Positions 32,440-43,100 of a stretch of DNA of 64,000 nucleotides are shown one piece after another (positions within the stretch are counted from its first letter, which is position 1; each line of letters opens with the position of its first letter). The notes beneath the pieces are model-generated. The model saw nothing but the letters and a program-made list of their open reading frames with translations. It did not search any database and was not told the DNA's origin. The stretch is from Hespellia stercorisuis DSM 15480 (lineage in GTDB: Bacteria > Bacillota > Clostridia > Lachnospirales > Lachnospiraceae): the NCBI RefSeq assembly GCF_900142165.1, contig NZ_FQZY01000009.1:1-64000 (forward strand), read 5' to 3'. Made by a program: the position numbers and the translations under genes.

Positions 32440-34503
32440 ATGAATCAGAATGAAGAATTACACAATGAAGATCAGGGAATTGATGCGATCAAAGAACTTC
32501 AGGAGAATATCCAGGCGGAGGACGTCCCGGTTCCGGAGTCTTTGAAGCCGGAGAATATCGAACTGATTCTCGAGCCGAAGAGGACGAAGAAATGGAAGAA
32601 TGTGTATGCTTATGCGGCAGCTGCGGCGTGTGTGTGCCTTGTGGCAGGCGTTGCGGCGGTCGGCGGTCTGGGGAATAAGAACACGGATGGTCAGAACCAG
32701 GTGGCTTCTGGCAGGGCAGGAAAGTCAGCGGAGGAGAGCACGTCTTCAGCGGACGCAGAAGGGGAAACGACTGCGGATGGTGACGCATCACAGATCGAGA
32801 CTGCTTCGGGTTATGATAAGATATATGAGTATCTTCAGAAGCAGAACGATAACAGCGCGAATGGAAAAGCAGCCATGTATGCGGAGAATGCCACCGCAGC
32901 GACAGCAGACTCTTCCGCGGCCACGACAGAAGCGGGGCAGTCTTCCAGTGGAGCGGTGCAGTCATCGGAGATGATTTCCGGAGCGGATTATTCTGAGACG
33001 AATGTGCGGGAAGATGGCGTCGGGGAAGGCGACATTGTGAAAACGGATGGGAAATATCTGTACGTTCTGACTGGTGGAAAGGTACGGATCGTGGATATTC
33101 AGCAGCAGGACATGAAGGATACGGCGCAGATTACTGCGGGAGAGAACGTGCAGATTTCCAATATTTATCTTCAGGATGGAAAGCTGTTTACGTTCTATTC
33201 AGAGACGAAAACTACAGATGGGAAGGATCTTGATTATGGCAGTTCCTATCAGGAGTATACTACCGTGAAGACTTATGATGTCGGCAATCCGGCAAAACCG
33301 AAGGAGATTGGTGCCATTACACAGAGCGGCAGCTATTATACCATGCGCGCGGTGGGCGACTATATCTATCTGTTCAGTGAATTTTATGCAAGAGGAGGCG
33401 CAAAGGATGATATCGACGCGTATGTGCCAAAGATTCAGGGGGAGTCCATCTTGAGCGATAACATCCTTCTGCCTCCGTACGATGTGGGGAGCCAGTATAT
33501 GGTTGTGTCCACATTTGACCAGAGCAGACCGGATGAGGTTCTGGACAGCAAGGGGATTTTTTCACGGGGCGGACTCTGTTATGTGAGTTCGGAGAATATC
33601 TACATGTGCGAGAGTCTGTATGATTCGAGTCAGGATTATGATCAGACGGCGATCCGTAAGATTGGCTTTAAGGATGGACATCTGACGGCTGTGGGCCAGA
33701 CGAAGGTGGACGGTGTGCTGAACGATTCATTCAGTCTGGATGAATACGAGGGAAATCTGCGCCTTGTGACAACGATCACACCGACGCGGAATGATGAGAC
33801 GATTGTTCTGTTTGGAGATTCTGCATCGGACAGTGCCGTGGAGGAAGAAAACAGCAAAGAAACGAACGCGCTTTATGTTTTAGACAAGAAGCTGGGGCAG
33901 CTGAGCAGACTCGATAACATCGCAGAGGGAGAAACCGTGTATTCTGCAAGATTTATGGGAGATACGGGATATTTTGTGACTTATAAGCAGATGGATCCCC
34001 TCTTTTCGGTGGATCTGTCAGACCCCGGTAATCCAGAGATTATCGGAGAACTGAAGATACCGGGATTCTCGGAATATCTTCACCCTTATGGTGAGAATCT
34101 GCTTCTGGGAATCGGAATGGATGTGGATGAGACCGGAACCACGACAAATGGAGTGAAGATCTCCATGTTCAACATCGAGGATGCAGCGAATGTCAGCGAG
34201 GAACAGAAGTCTGTGCTGGAGAATATGTATTCATCGGATGTGTTTTACGATTACAAGGCAGTTCTGATTGACGCAGAACGGAATCTGATTGGATTTTCAG
34301 CCTATGGAAACGGTGCGCATTATCTGGTGTATGCATATGACAGGCAGGCCGGTTTTACCTGTAAGCTGGACCGGGAGATCAGCAATACATCCGGCAGTAT
34401 CCGGGGCGTCTATGTAGATGATACGCTCTATATCATCGAGGGAAATGCGGTGGAGGCATATGATCTCACAACATTTGATAAGTTGGACGATATTGTGTTA
34501 TAG
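32440..34503 (+). CDS. Membrane-anchored beta-propeller protein, sigma-linked
   Basis: This 687-residue protein has a short acidic cytoplasmic N-terminus (about residues 1-50), one membrane helix (about 55-78) and a Ser/Ala/Thr-rich linker (about 85-185). A large extracytoplasmic beta-propeller follows (about 188-687), beginning with the family's VGEGDIVKTDGKYLYVL segment. Beta-propeller proteins of this kind often pair with ECF sigma factors in Lachnospiraceae. The N-terminal 50 residues are the likely sigma contact, though no zinc anti-sigma motif is present. The linker is low complexity and may vary. Confidence 0.8.
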   Translation: MNQNEELHNEDQGIDAIKELQENIQAEDVPVPESLKPENIELILEPKRTKKWKNVYAYAAAAACVCLVAGVAAVGGLGNKNTDGQNQVASGRAGKSAEESTSSADAEGETTADGDASQIETASGYDKIYEYLQKQNDNSANGKAAMYAENATAATADSSAATTEAGQSSSGAVQSSEMISGADYSETNVREDGVGEGDIVKTDGKYLYVLTGGKVRIVDIQQQDMKDTAQITAGENVQISNIYLQDGKLFTFYSETKTTDGKDLDYGSSYQEYTTVKTYDVGNPAKPKEIGAITQSGSYYTMRAVGDYIYLFSEFYARGGAKDDIDAYVPKIQGESILSDNILLPPYDVGSQYMVVSTFDQSRPDEVLDSKGIFSRGGLCYVSSENIYMCESLYDSSQDYDQTAIRKIGFKDGHLTAVGQTKVDGVLNDSFSLDEYEGNLRLVTTITPTRNDETIVLFGDSASDSAVEEENSKETNALYVLDKKLGQLSRLDNIAEGETVYSARFMGDTGYFVTYKQMDPLFSVDLSDPGNPEIIGELKIPGFSEYLHPYGENLLLGIGMDVDETGTTTNGVKISMFNIEDAANVSEEQKSVLENMYSSDVFYDYKAVLIDAERNLIGFSAYGNGAHYLVYAYDRQAGFTCKLDREISNTSGSIRGVYVDDTLYIIEGNAVEAYDLTTFDKLDDIVL

Positions 34504-34623
34504 TAAGAAAGAGTGGATCGCGGCCTGAACATTGGATCGCGGCAGTTTTACCAACATAGAAGATTACCAACATAGCGGGACTTAGACCCGGCCTAATACT
34601 TAGATACCAGGAGGAACAGATCA

Positions 34624-35394
34624 ATGATAATCGACACACACGCGCACTATGACGATGAACAATTTGATACAGACAGGGAGACTCTGATGGATTCCATGAA
34701 GAAGAATGATGTTGGAATTATCATTAATTCCGGTGCATCGCTGGAGTCCTGCAGGAGTACGATCCGTCTCACGGAGCAGTATCCGTTTGTATATGGTTCT
34801 CTGGGGATTCACCCGGATCAGGTGGGTGAACTGAATGAGGAGAGCTTCTCGTGGCTGAGAGAACAGTGCGGGCGTGAAAAGATTGTGGCGGTCGGTGAAA
34901 TCGGCTTGGATTATTATTGGGATAAGGAACACCATGACCTGCAAAAGCAGTGGTTTGTCCGTCAGCTTGAGCTTGCAGGGGAGCTGAATCTTCCAGTCGT
35001 GATCCACAGCAGAGAGGCGGCTGCGGACACAATGGAAACTATGAAAAAACATGGCATGGGGCTTGGCGGGACGATCCACTGCTACTCATACTCGGTGGAG
35101 ATGGCGCGGGAGTATGTGAAGATGGGGTTCCACATCGGAGTCGGAGGAGTCGTTACATTTAAGAATGCGAAAAAGCTGAAAGAGGTAGTTGCGGAAATTC
35201 CGCTGGAGCGGATCGTTCTGGAGACGGACTGCCCGTATCTTGCCCCGGTTCCAAACAGGGGGAAGAGAAATTCTTCACTGAATATAAAATATGTAGCGGA
35301 AGAGATTGCCCGTATCAAGAATATCGGTTATGATGTAGTGGTGGAACAGACAGAGCAGAATGCGAGAAGTCTGTATCGGCTGGATGCGGAATAA
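34624..35394 (+). CDS. tatD: TatD family metal-dependent DNase/hydrolase
   Basis: The 256-residue TIM-barrel hydrolase shows the metal ligands of the family: DTHAHYD at the N-terminus, GEIGLDYYW with the Glu, VIHSRE and IHCYS histidines, and the late LETDCPYLAP aspartate. TatD proteins are 3'-5' nucleases or other metal hydrolases. It is followed 94 bp later by rsmA, a pairing also common in Bacillus (yabD-yabF-ksgA), with a long hairpin between the two. Confidence 0.92.
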   Translation: MIIDTHAHYDDEQFDTDRETLMDSMKKNDVGIIINSGASLESCRSTIRLTEQYPFVYGSLGIHPDQVGELNEESFSWLREQCGREKIVAVGEIGLDYYWDKEHHDLQKQWFVRQLELAGELNLPVVIHSREAAADTMETMKKHGMGLGGTIHCYSYSVEMAREYVKMGFHIGVGGVVTFKNAKKLKEVVAEIPLERIVLETDCPYLAPVPNRGKRNSSLNIKYVAEEIARIKNIGYDVVVEQTEQNARSLYRLDAE

Positions 35395-35401
35395 ATAATG
35401 A

Positions 35402-35460
35402 TAACGGTTCAGAGCCAGACTATAAAATATGCAGTTTTATTATCTGGTTTGGAACCGTTA
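35402..35460. repeat. Long nested hairpin between tatD and rsmA
   Basis: TAACGGTTC (35402-35410) pairs with GAACCGTTA (35452-35460), CCAGA with TCTGG and ATAAAA with TTTTAT inside. Small internal loops separate three stems. No T-run follows. The element resembles the nested hairpin at 19585-19662 in style but not in sequence. Confidence 0.65.
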
Positions 35461-35488
35461 CAGATAACAGGAATTAACAGGAGCGTGT

Positions 35489-36373
35489 ATGAGAGAACCA
35501 ACTTTGGGGAATCCCCAGAACACAATAGCAGTATTGCAAAAATATAATTTTTCATTTCAGAAGAAATTTGGACAAAACTTTCTGATAGACAGTCACGTGC
35601 TGGACAAGATCATTGATTCTGCAGAGATCACAAAAGATGATTTCGTGCTGGAGATTGGGCCGGGAATCGGAACTATGACACAGTATCTGGCATGTGCGGC
35701 CGGCCAGGTTGTGGCGGTGGAGATTGACAAGGCACTGATTCCCATTCTTGAGGACACATTGTCCTCATATGAGAATGTATCGATCATCAACAATGACGTG
35801 CTGAAAGTGGATATCGCGAAACTGGCGCGGGAGGAGAATGAAAACAGACCAATCAAGGTAGTGGCAAATCTGCCCTACTACATCACTACGCCGATTATCA
35901 TGGGTCTGTTTGAGAGCCATGTTCCGATTAAGAGCATCACGGTTATGGTGCAGAAGGAAGTGGCGGACCGGATGCAGGTGGGTCCCGGAACGAAGGATTA
36001 TGGTGCCCTCTCTCTGGCGGTACAGTATTATGCGAAACCGTATATTGTGGCCAATGTTCCGCCGAACTGTTTTATGCCGAGACCGAAGGTCGGATCGGCG
36101 GTGATCCGACTGGATCGCTACGAGGAGTCACCGGTGCAGGTGACAGATGAAGGGCTGATGTTCCGGATTATCCGCGCATCGTTCAACCAGAGAAGAAAGA
36201 CGCTGGCAAATGGCTTGAAAAATTCGGCAGAGCTTGATTTTACCAAAGAACAGATACAGGCAGCGATTGAGAAACTTGGAAAACCCGCCAGTGTGCGCGG
36301 AGAGACCTTGACGCTGGAGGAGTTTGCGGAGCTTGCGAACATTCTGCATCAGTCTGCGGAGACGCTGCAATAG
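35489..36373 (+). CDS. rsmA: 16S rRNA (adenine1518/1519-N6)-dimethyltransferase
   Basis: The 294-residue RsmA/KsgA methylates two adjacent adenines near the 3' end of 16S rRNA during small-subunit maturation. Motifs include KKFGQNFLID at the start, SAM loop LEIGPGIGTMT, catalytic NLPYYITTPI and the C-terminal FNQRRKTLAN segment. Length is normal. It may be co-transcribed with the small gene 20 bp downstream. Confidence 0.95.
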   Translation: MREPTLGNPQNTIAVLQKYNFSFQKKFGQNFLIDSHVLDKIIDSAEITKDDFVLEIGPGIGTMTQYLACAAGQVVAVEIDKALIPILEDTLSSYENVSIINNDVLKVDIAKLAREENENRPIKVVANLPYYITTPIIMGLFESHVPIKSITVMVQKEVADRMQVGPGTKDYGALSLAVQYYAKPYIVANVPPNCFMPRPKVGSAVIRLDRYEESPVQVTDEGLMFRIIRASFNQRRKTLANGLKNSAELDFTKEQIQAAIEKLGKPASVRGETLTLEEFAELANILHQSAETLQ

Positions 36374-36393
36374 CTCGCAGGGAGGGAGACAAT

Positions 36394-36579
36394 ATGTTTA
36401 CGTGTACATATAAAGTGGTGCAGATCGATGGCGATTATGCGTATTTGCAGCAGACAGGCACTCCGGATGCAGAGCCCAAACTGGTGGCCCGGGCATTGCT
36501 GCCGCCGGAGATAGAGGAAGGCTGCTATTTGTTGTATGAATGGCTGCAATATCAGATTGTTGACGAGCCACTTGCATAA
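36394..36579 (+). CDS. Small conserved protein of unknown function
   Basis: The 61-residue soluble protein (MFTCTYKVVQIDGDYAYL...) has alternating hydrophobic strands and an acidic C-terminal half, suggesting a small beta-barrel. No known family is recognised. It has a GGGAGGGAG ribosome-binding site and lies between rsmA and a ZIP transporter gene with short gaps (20 and 35 bp), which supports it as a real gene. Confidence 0.65.
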   Translation: MFTCTYKVVQIDGDYAYLQQTGTPDAEPKLVARALLPPEIEEGCYLLYEWLQYQIVDEPLA

Positions 36580-36614
36580 GATAATATAGAAGTTGATATA
36601 CTAGGAGACATAAT

Positions 36615-37394
36615 ATGGATAATATTTACATAGGATTACTGATTCCACTTTTAGGAACCGTGCTTGGCGCGGCGATGGTATTTCTTTTGAAGAATGATTT
36701 GGGAGATAAACTGAAGAAATCGCTGCTTGGATTTGCATCGGGGGTGATGATTGCGGCATCAGTATGGTCGCTGATCATTCCGGCGATTGATATGGCTGAG
36801 GAACAGAACCAGATTGCATGGGTTCCCGCTGCAGTGGGATTTTTGTTTGGAATAGCATTTTTGCTGGTGCTGGATATGATTATTCCCCATTTGCACACGA
36901 CAGATGACCAGCCGGAGGGAATCAAGGCAAACTTAAGGAAATCTACAATGCTGGTGCTGGCGGTGACGCTGCATAACATTCCGGAAGGGATGGCGGTCGG
37001 TGTTGTGTTTGCCGGTGTGATAATTGGAAACACAGGAATTTCCATGGCTGGGGCCATCGCTCTGGCGGTTGGTATTGCAATCCAGAATTTCCCGGAGGGC
37101 GCAATTATCTCGATGCCTTTGCGAAGCGAGGGGCTCTCGAGAAAAAAAGCGTTTATGTATGGTGCTCTGTCGGGCGTGGTAGAGCCGGTTGCAGCTGTGA
37201 TCACAATCCTGCTGGCAGACCTGATAGTTCCGATTCTTCCCTACCTGCTTTCTTTCGCAGCGGGAGCCATGATATACGTTGTAGTTGAGGAACTGATTCC
37301 TGAGTCACAGAGCGGGAAACACTCGAACATTGGCACCATCGGTGTTGCAATTGGATTTACGATGATGATGATTCTGGATGTGGCACTGGGATAA
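36615..37394 (+). CDS. ZIP family divalent-metal transporter
   Basis: The 259-residue membrane protein is a GufA-type ZIP transporter for Zn2+ or related metals. The two binding-site helices are clear: TLHNIPEGMAVG (about residues 118-129) and IQNFPEGAII (about 156-165), with a PHLHTTD metal-binding loop between earlier helices. Eight hydrophobic segments are expected. ATG follows AGGAGACATAAT. No metal-responsive operator was recognised. Confidence 0.92.
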   Translation: MDNIYIGLLIPLLGTVLGAAMVFLLKNDLGDKLKKSLLGFASGVMIAASVWSLIIPAIDMAEEQNQIAWVPAAVGFLFGIAFLLVLDMIIPHLHTTDDQPEGIKANLRKSTMLVLAVTLHNIPEGMAVGVVFAGVIIGNTGISMAGAIALAVGIAIQNFPEGAIISMPLRSEGLSRKKAFMYGALSGVVEPVAAVITILLADLIVPILPYLLSFAAGAMIYVVVEELIPESQSGKHSNIGTIGVAIGFTMMMILDVALG

Positions 37395-37438
37395 AGTACC
37401 AGATTTTAAAGGTACTGCTCCAACGTTTACAAGAAAAA

Positions 37439-37469
37439 GGCAGAGTGGACTGTAAGTGTCCGCTCTGCC
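37439..37469 (+). repeat. Hairpin with TGTAAGT loop (dispersed hairpin family member)
   Basis: GGCAGAGTGGAC (37439-37450) pairs with GTCCGCTCTGCC (37458-37469) across a 7-nt loop. GGACTGTAAGTGTCC matches the GGATTGCGAATGTCC pattern at 24975, 43401 and 46819 (minus). It precedes the C_GCAxxG_C_C gene by 28 bp. Confidence 0.65.
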
Positions 37470-37497
37470 GGGTACAATAGAAAAGAGGTAGAGGTAC

Positions 37498-37974
37498 ATG
37501 ACGATAGACATTGAAAATAGTGTGCGCGCACAGGAGGCAATGAATCTGTTTCTCGAAGGCTACAATTGCGCACAGGCGGTGACTCTGGCTTTTCAGGATA
37601 TGTATGAGGCCGATCCGCAAACTATGGTGAGAATGAGCTCCTCCTTTGGAGCGGGGATGGGAAGACTGCGGGAGGTCTGCGGAGCCGTGAGCGGAATGTT
37701 CATAGTTGCGGGGCTGCTGTATGGGTATGATGATCCGAAGGCAAAGGAAGAAAAGAAAAAACATTATGAAAGGATCCAGGAACTGGCGGGAAGTATGACC
37801 CGGGAGAACGGGTCAATTGTCTGCCGTGAGCTGCTGGGTCTTGGCAAAGGCAAGGACGTTCCGACTCCGGAAGAGAGAAGCCCGGAGTATTATAAAAAGC
37901 GCCCATGCAGGGAGTTGATCGGCATGGCAGCGGCTGTGATGGAGCAGTACATTAGGGAAAATCCACCAGAGTAG
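37498..37974 (+). CDS. C_GCAxxG_C_C family redox-type protein
   Basis: The 158-residue protein has the family's spaced cysteines: C in EGYNCAQAV, C in EVCGAVSG, C in SIVCRELLG and C in RPCRELIG. Such proteins occur widely in anaerobes and probably bind a metal or redox group, but the reaction is unknown. ATG 37498 follows AAAGAGGTAGAGGTAC. A conserved-loop hairpin lies just upstream. Confidence 0.88.
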   Translation: MTIDIENSVRAQEAMNLFLEGYNCAQAVTLAFQDMYEADPQTMVRMSSSFGAGMGRLREVCGAVSGMFIVAGLLYGYDDPKAKEEKKKHYERIQELAGSMTRENGSIVCRELLGLGKGKDVPTPEERSPEYYKKRPCRELIGMAAAVMEQYIRENPPE

Positions 37975-38037
37975 GAAGTGTGATGTGTTCCGGAACGGTT
38001 GCGGAAGTAACCCCGAATGCTCTGGAAGGAGGTAGCT

Positions 38038-39225
38038 ATGGGAACGATATTGGATTACATGGACTGGCGTGGCGATCTGTCGTTTCGTCAGTCTGAATTT
38101 AATGAAGTGGATAATTTGATTCTGGCGATGCTCTCTTATGTTGAGCTTGACGGAATTGTCCCCGGAGTAGGGAAAAATGCATTTGTCACTGTAGAGCAGG
38201 CTGCACAGAGGTATTTTGAGGAACATACAGCAGAGGAAATCCGTGCTGAGATTTCGTTTACACATCTGTCGCCGTTTGTGCTCAGGAAGATGGGAGAGTG
38301 CCGCCGTTTTAAGAACGCGAAGCTGTCCAAGTATGTGAATCAGATCGATGAACGGCTCCAAAAGCAGTTTTCCGCGCTTCATATTGAATTGGATGACAAG
38401 AGCATATATGTTGCATTCCGTGGGACGGATGATACAATCATCGGATGGCAGGAAGATTTTAACATGAGCTTCATGACGGTTCCGTCGCAGACTGCTGCGG
38501 TGGATTATCTGAAAGCAACATTGAGAACTTTTGGAAAGAAGTACCGCGTAGGCGGGCACTCCAAGGGAGGAAATCTGGCGGTATATGCAGCTGTGATGAG
38601 CAGTAAACATGTGCGCAGCAAGATTCGGGAAATCTATAATAACGATGGCCCGGGTTTTACGAAAGCGTTTGTTGCGATGCCGGAGTACGAGGAAATCCTG
38701 CCGCGGATCTATTCTTTTGTACCGGAATCATCGGTCATCGGTATGCTTTTGGAACACAGGGAGGAGCGCAAGATTGTGGCGAGCGCTGAGACTGGGATCA
38801 TGCAGCATGACGGTCTGACCTGGCAGGTGCTGGGGAATCATTTTGAATATAAAACGGAACGTACCAGGGAAAGTGTTCTTTTGGATGAAACACTGAAAAG
38901 CTGGCTGAGCGGGCTGGATGCATCGCAGCGTGAGTCCTGCATTAATTCGTTGTTTAGTGTACTGAGTGCAAATGGTGATGAAACATTGACGGATATTGCA
39001 AATGGTGGAATCAAGAGCCTGGGGGCAATCATGAAGTCTATTACTACCATGGACGAAAAGACGAAATCCATCATTAGTGAGCTGATCCGTATGCTTCGAA
39101 AGGAATACGGCAAAGAGGTTGTAACGCCTATCATAGAAAAGCTGGTTCCCAAAAGAGGGGGAGTCTCAAGAAAAAGCAGATGGGGAGAAAACAAAAATGG
39201 TCCGGACAACGGGGAGAAATCATAA
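38038..39225 (+). CDS. DUF2974 (Mbeg1-like) alpha/beta-hydrolase family protein
   Basis: This 395-residue protein is recognised by the VAFRGTDDTIIGWQEDFNMSF region and nucleophile elbow GGHSKGGNLA (about residues 177-186; Ser in GHSKGG), typical of lipase-like DUF2974 proteins. It lacks a signal peptide and so is probably cytoplasmic, perhaps acting on lipids at the membrane. The C-terminal 40 residues are Lys/Arg/Gly-rich. Start ATG 38038 follows GGAAGGAGG, giving the family's MGTILDYMDWRGDLSF start. Confidence 0.85.
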   Translation: MGTILDYMDWRGDLSFRQSEFNEVDNLILAMLSYVELDGIVPGVGKNAFVTVEQAAQRYFEEHTAEEIRAEISFTHLSPFVLRKMGECRRFKNAKLSKYVNQIDERLQKQFSALHIELDDKSIYVAFRGTDDTIIGWQEDFNMSFMTVPSQTAAVDYLKATLRTFGKKYRVGGHSKGGNLAVYAAVMSSKHVRSKIREIYNNDGPGFTKAFVAMPEYEEILPRIYSFVPESSVIGMLLEHREERKIVASAETGIMQHDGLTWQVLGNHFEYKTERTRESVLLDETLKSWLSGLDASQRESCINSLFSVLSANGDETLTDIANGGIKSLGAIMKSITTMDEKTKSIISELIRMLRKEYGKEVVTPIIEKLVPKRGGVSRKSRWGENKNGPDNGEKS

Positions 39226-39233
39226 ATGTGGTC

Positions 39234-39262
39234 TTGTATATCTGTTCAAATACGATTATAAT
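39234..39262 (+). promoter_or_regulatory. Predicted promoter of xpt
   Basis: TTGTAT (39234-39239) and TATAAT (39257-39262) are spaced by 17 bp, with the start about 40 nt before the ATG. The leader is too short for the purine riboswitch that controls xpt in Bacillus. Confidence 0.65.
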
Positions 39263-39310
39263 AAATGAAAATCACAAAAAACCGCACAAAAGAGGGAGAG
39301 GACGGCATTT

Positions 39311-39886
39311 ATGAAGTTATTACAGGAGCGTATTCGCAGAGATGGAATAGTGAAGGATGGAAATGTATTGAAGGTGGACAACTTTCTCAATCATCAGATG
39401 GATATAGAGTTATTTAATGAGATGGGGAAGGAATTTAAACGCTTGTTTGAGGTAAACCGGATTGACAAGATCCTCACGATAGAAGCTTCGGGAATTGGGA
39501 TTGCCTGTATTGTGGCGCAGTATTTCAACGTTCCGGTGGTATTTGCAAAGAAGAGCCAGAGCATCAACATCGACGGCGAGGTCTATGCAACCAAGATCGA
39601 ATCATTTACACATAAAAAGGTTTACGACGTTATCGTGTCTAAAAAGTATATTTCTCCGGGGGAACACATCCTGATTATTGACGATTTTCTCGCGAATGGC
39701 TGTGCGGTTGCCGGACTGATCGATATCATCCAGAATGCAGGAGCCATTGTGGAAGGCGTGGGGATCGCAGTGGAAAAAGGATTTCAGCAGGGGGGACAGC
39801 TGCTTCGGGACAAAGGCGTCAGAGTGGAGTCACTTGCGATTATAGAGAGTATGGATGCGGCAGCGGGAACGATAGAATTTAGATAA
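39311..39886 (+). CDS. xpt: Xanthine phosphoribosyltransferase
   Basis: The 191-residue salvage enzyme makes XMP from xanthine and PRPP. The PRPP loop [13 protein letters not shown] (about residues 121-133) and N-terminal [10 protein letters not shown] match Xpt of Bacillus; length is also the same. No pbuX gene or purine riboswitch accompanies it. ATG follows GAGGGAGAGG. A hairpin with a T-run near 39895-39930 probably ends the transcript. Confidence 0.93.
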   Translation: MKLLQERIRRDGIVKDGNVLKVDNFLNHQMDIELFNEMGKEFKRLFEVNRIDKILTIEASGIGIACIVAQYFNVPVVFAKKSQSINIDGEVYATKIESFTHKKVYDVIVSKKYISPGEHILIIDDFLANGCAVAGLIDIIQNAGAIVEGVGIAVEKGFQQGGQLLRDKGVRVESLAIIESMDAAAGTIEFR

Positions 39887-39894
39887 TGATTACC

Positions 39895-39932
39895 AGAAGA
39901 CGGATGACGGTTTGTTGTCTGTCTTTTTTGTG
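39895..39932 (+). terminator. Terminator after xpt
   Basis: AGACGGA pairs imperfectly with GTCTGTCT, followed by TTTTTT, about ten bases after the xpt stop codon. Confidence 0.6.
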
Positions 39933-39957
39933 CTTTACGCATCTGGGCATGGGCAAT

Positions 39958-40019
39958 AAAACAGACCATATATTTTACCGAAGCTTCGAAATGAAGTGGC
40001 TGATAAAATGTATGGTCTG
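39958..40019 (-). terminator. Long-stem terminator of the MscS-type gene
   Basis: CAGACCATATATTTTA (39962-39977) pairs with TAAAATGTATGGTCTG (40004-40019), one mismatch in 16. On the minus strand it is followed by UUUU. It lies 133 bp beyond the MscS stop codon, leaving a long 3' untranslated region. Confidence 0.7.
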
Positions 40020-40152
40020 CGTTGGTGGATACTTCGGGTGATCTGCCGATATCCATGGGTTACATATTTACAGATATTCTTGTGAACATTATAGAGCTGT
40101 TCTGCTTAATGCTGCAGTATTTGTTGCATTTTTACAAACATCCCTGGCAACA

Positions 40153-43100
40153 TTACTGTGGTTTGATATCTTTTGTCTTTTCTTTCTGGTCCGCTACAAA
40201 ATTAGATGCTGTCATTTTTTCATAATCAGAAGCCGTTCCGTGGAGAGCCGGCTGGTTCACAACCACCTGCGGGAACGGAATGTTGATATGATTACGGTCA
40301 AAAATCAGCTTGATCTCCCGGTTCATATCGCGGGTGAGCTGGACACGCTTTAATTCCTGACATTGTGCGAGGATTCGAATCACAACGCACGAATCGGCAA
40401 GCGACACAACGCCGCGGTAGAATGGTCCGGACTCAATTTCAGGAAGACGCTCTTTCATAAGTGGCAGTTCACGTTTCAAAACGCTTTCCACCCGCTCCAG
40501 AGATTCGTTATACTCAATTCCCACGTCACAGAAGGCGTAGGAGTACTTTTTGGTCATGTTCACGACACCGGTGATATCTGAGTTATTGAAAATCTTAATG
40601 TCCTGGCTAAAATCTTCGATCTTCGTAGAGCGGATACCGATTTCCAGAACCGTTCCGCGGAAAGTTCCGATGGTTACAATGTCGCCGACCCGGAACTCGC
40701 CTTCAAAAACAATGAAGATTCCTGCGAGGATATCGCTGATCAGCGACTGTGCACCAAGGCCGACGACCAGAGACATCAGACCGGCTGAGGCAAGCAGCGT
40801 GGAGGTCTTAATTCCCACAAAGTTCAGGCAGTAGAACACGGCGCCGATCACAGACATGTATTTGATGAAATTGCAGGCCAGTCTGGCAACTGTCTCAGCT
40901 CGCGCTCCCATATTATCTACCAGAAGCGAGATGAGCTTCATTGTGACATTGGCAAGGATAATCGTTTCCAGCATAATAATGGCAATGTATGTGAGAGAGA
41001 AGATATTTGGTACTTTTTCCCAGTGCTTATGCAGGATATAGGAAATTACGGAGGTGCTGTCGTATGTATCCGCATTGAGGTACATGTACAGCAGAAGGTA
41101 AATGCCGAGCAATGCGGTAAACAGCGACATAACACGCCGGATTTTCTGCTCGGCGGAGAGATCGCTCCAAAGCGATTTGCTGCTCCAACGGCTTAAAACA
41201 GATTCAACACGGTATACCTTTCCACTTCCGGTTACAACGTCGAACATGCCTTTTGGCTCTTTGCGGGGCTGATCACTTTCGTCTTCAGGCTCATGCTGAA
41301 GCACCTTGCGTGGGTCTCCGATCAGGGAGAGGAGCGCAATGAACAAAAGAACAAAAAATCCGGTGCCGGTAATCAGCAGCGCAATCACCAGACGGCCTGA
41401 GGTGACGGCGGTTACCGGAACGACGATATAGATATAGTCGTCGTTGTACTGCATGGAGGAAAGAGAGCACTTCACGCCATCCAGTGTCTGATACCCGATA
41501 TAGCTGTCGGATAGAGCATTCTTGTTCAGCCCGATTTTAGAAGCGGAACGTCCAATCCAGTCAGAATCCGGATAATATACGATTTTCTTTGTTTTTGAAT
41601 CGACAGCCATTGTAAATCCATTGTTTTCCACGGCAATGTTTTGAAGCACATGCTCTGTCTGCACGGCACGCAGTCTGTTCTGCAGGCGTTCCGGCGAGAT
41701 GGCGAGCTGAACCATGCCTTTGGCATCCTGGCGTTTGACGCCAATATACTGAATAAAGAGGTGCTCGGAGGAATCATCCGCCCGTGCCTCCTGGACCAGA
41801 GCGTCCTGATGGCCTTTTACCACATTCCAGAATGCATAAGATTGAGAAGAATCATCCTGACTGAGAACATAATCCTTGTTGATACCATTTGTGGCAACGC
41901 TGGCACCATCTCCGTTGAATACATAAATGTATTTGATCTGCGCCCGGTTGGCAATGGTCTGAAGCTTATCATCATCTATGAGCGAAGGATCTTTTCCGAG
42001 AATGTAAGCAATGTTGACAGCGCGCTGCTCATACTCTGCATTGTATTCCGCTGTCAGCTCCTCCAGCAATACCTGATTGGAATCAAATATCTCTTTAATG
42101 TCCGCTTTTTTGCTGGAATAATGCGCAAACTGTGTGGACAGTGCAGACAAAGACTGGAGATAGAAGGAGGCCCCCAGCATAATAAGCAGGCAGAGCAGGA
42201 AGAAGTGGGCGATCCGTCCACCTATGGTGCGGTTGAGATAGATTTTGCCTCCGAGATGAATGTACTCCATCTCCTCGTGGCTATCCATATATCGCTGATC
42301 CTGTTCGACGCGGATAAAATGAATGTAGATGATGACAATCACGGAAACCAGAAAGAATACCAGCACACCAAGCCAAACCAGTTTCATAATGGAGTCCTGA
42401 ATCATGGATTTGGGGCGTACGGCAATAAGCTGGTAGCGCGGGTCAGCGGTACTTGTACGGCTCTCGCAATAAAAGTCTTTTCCGCCACTGGCTGCCCATC
42501 CTGCATAACCATCCTCCATGACAATGGGATCCACATCGGCTTCTGTCAGCGTTTTCCCGATGAGGCTTGCTTTGGGATGATAGGCGATGGTCTGATCGTC
42601 CACGTTGACGGCGATGATATAACCTTTGAGACCAACTTTGATTGTGTCCAGTGAATGGGAGAGTGAGGTGATCTCCTCCTGTTTGGCCTGGAGAGATCTG
42701 ATATCGCGCGCACCGACGAGACGATACCCCGCGTCGATCTGCGAGACGTAGTAGCGCGTACTTTCAATCGTTGTCGCCTTTAGTGTAAGCAGGAAATCAG
42801 AAAGCTGGGAATTGGTGTTGAAATTTAGATTTTTTCCATTGTAGGCGGCGATGACATTGTGGTCGTCGTCGAGAACATACATCTCGGTCAGATCCCACTG
42901 CTTCGCCATGGCCTCCATATCCTGAATCTCATCGATGTTGAATTTGTAATAATAGGCTACTGTATCGACTTTAGCCTGAGAAAATGCGTCATATTTCGCA
43001 AGATCATCCTCCGCCTGCGCCACGTAAGATGTCAGTCTCTCTTCAGCGATGTCCAGCTTGCCGGCAGAATTTTCTTTCTGCTGAGAGATTGAGAAACGTG

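Noticed and set aside
39226-39310. Purine riboswitch expected upstream of xpt
   Set aside because: The leader after the predicted promoter is only about 40 nt and lacks the three-way-junction sequence.
41641-42654. 337-codon plus-strand frame opposite the MscS-type gene
   Set aside because: It has no ribosome-binding site and no family-like features; it is the shadow of the minus-strand sensor domains.
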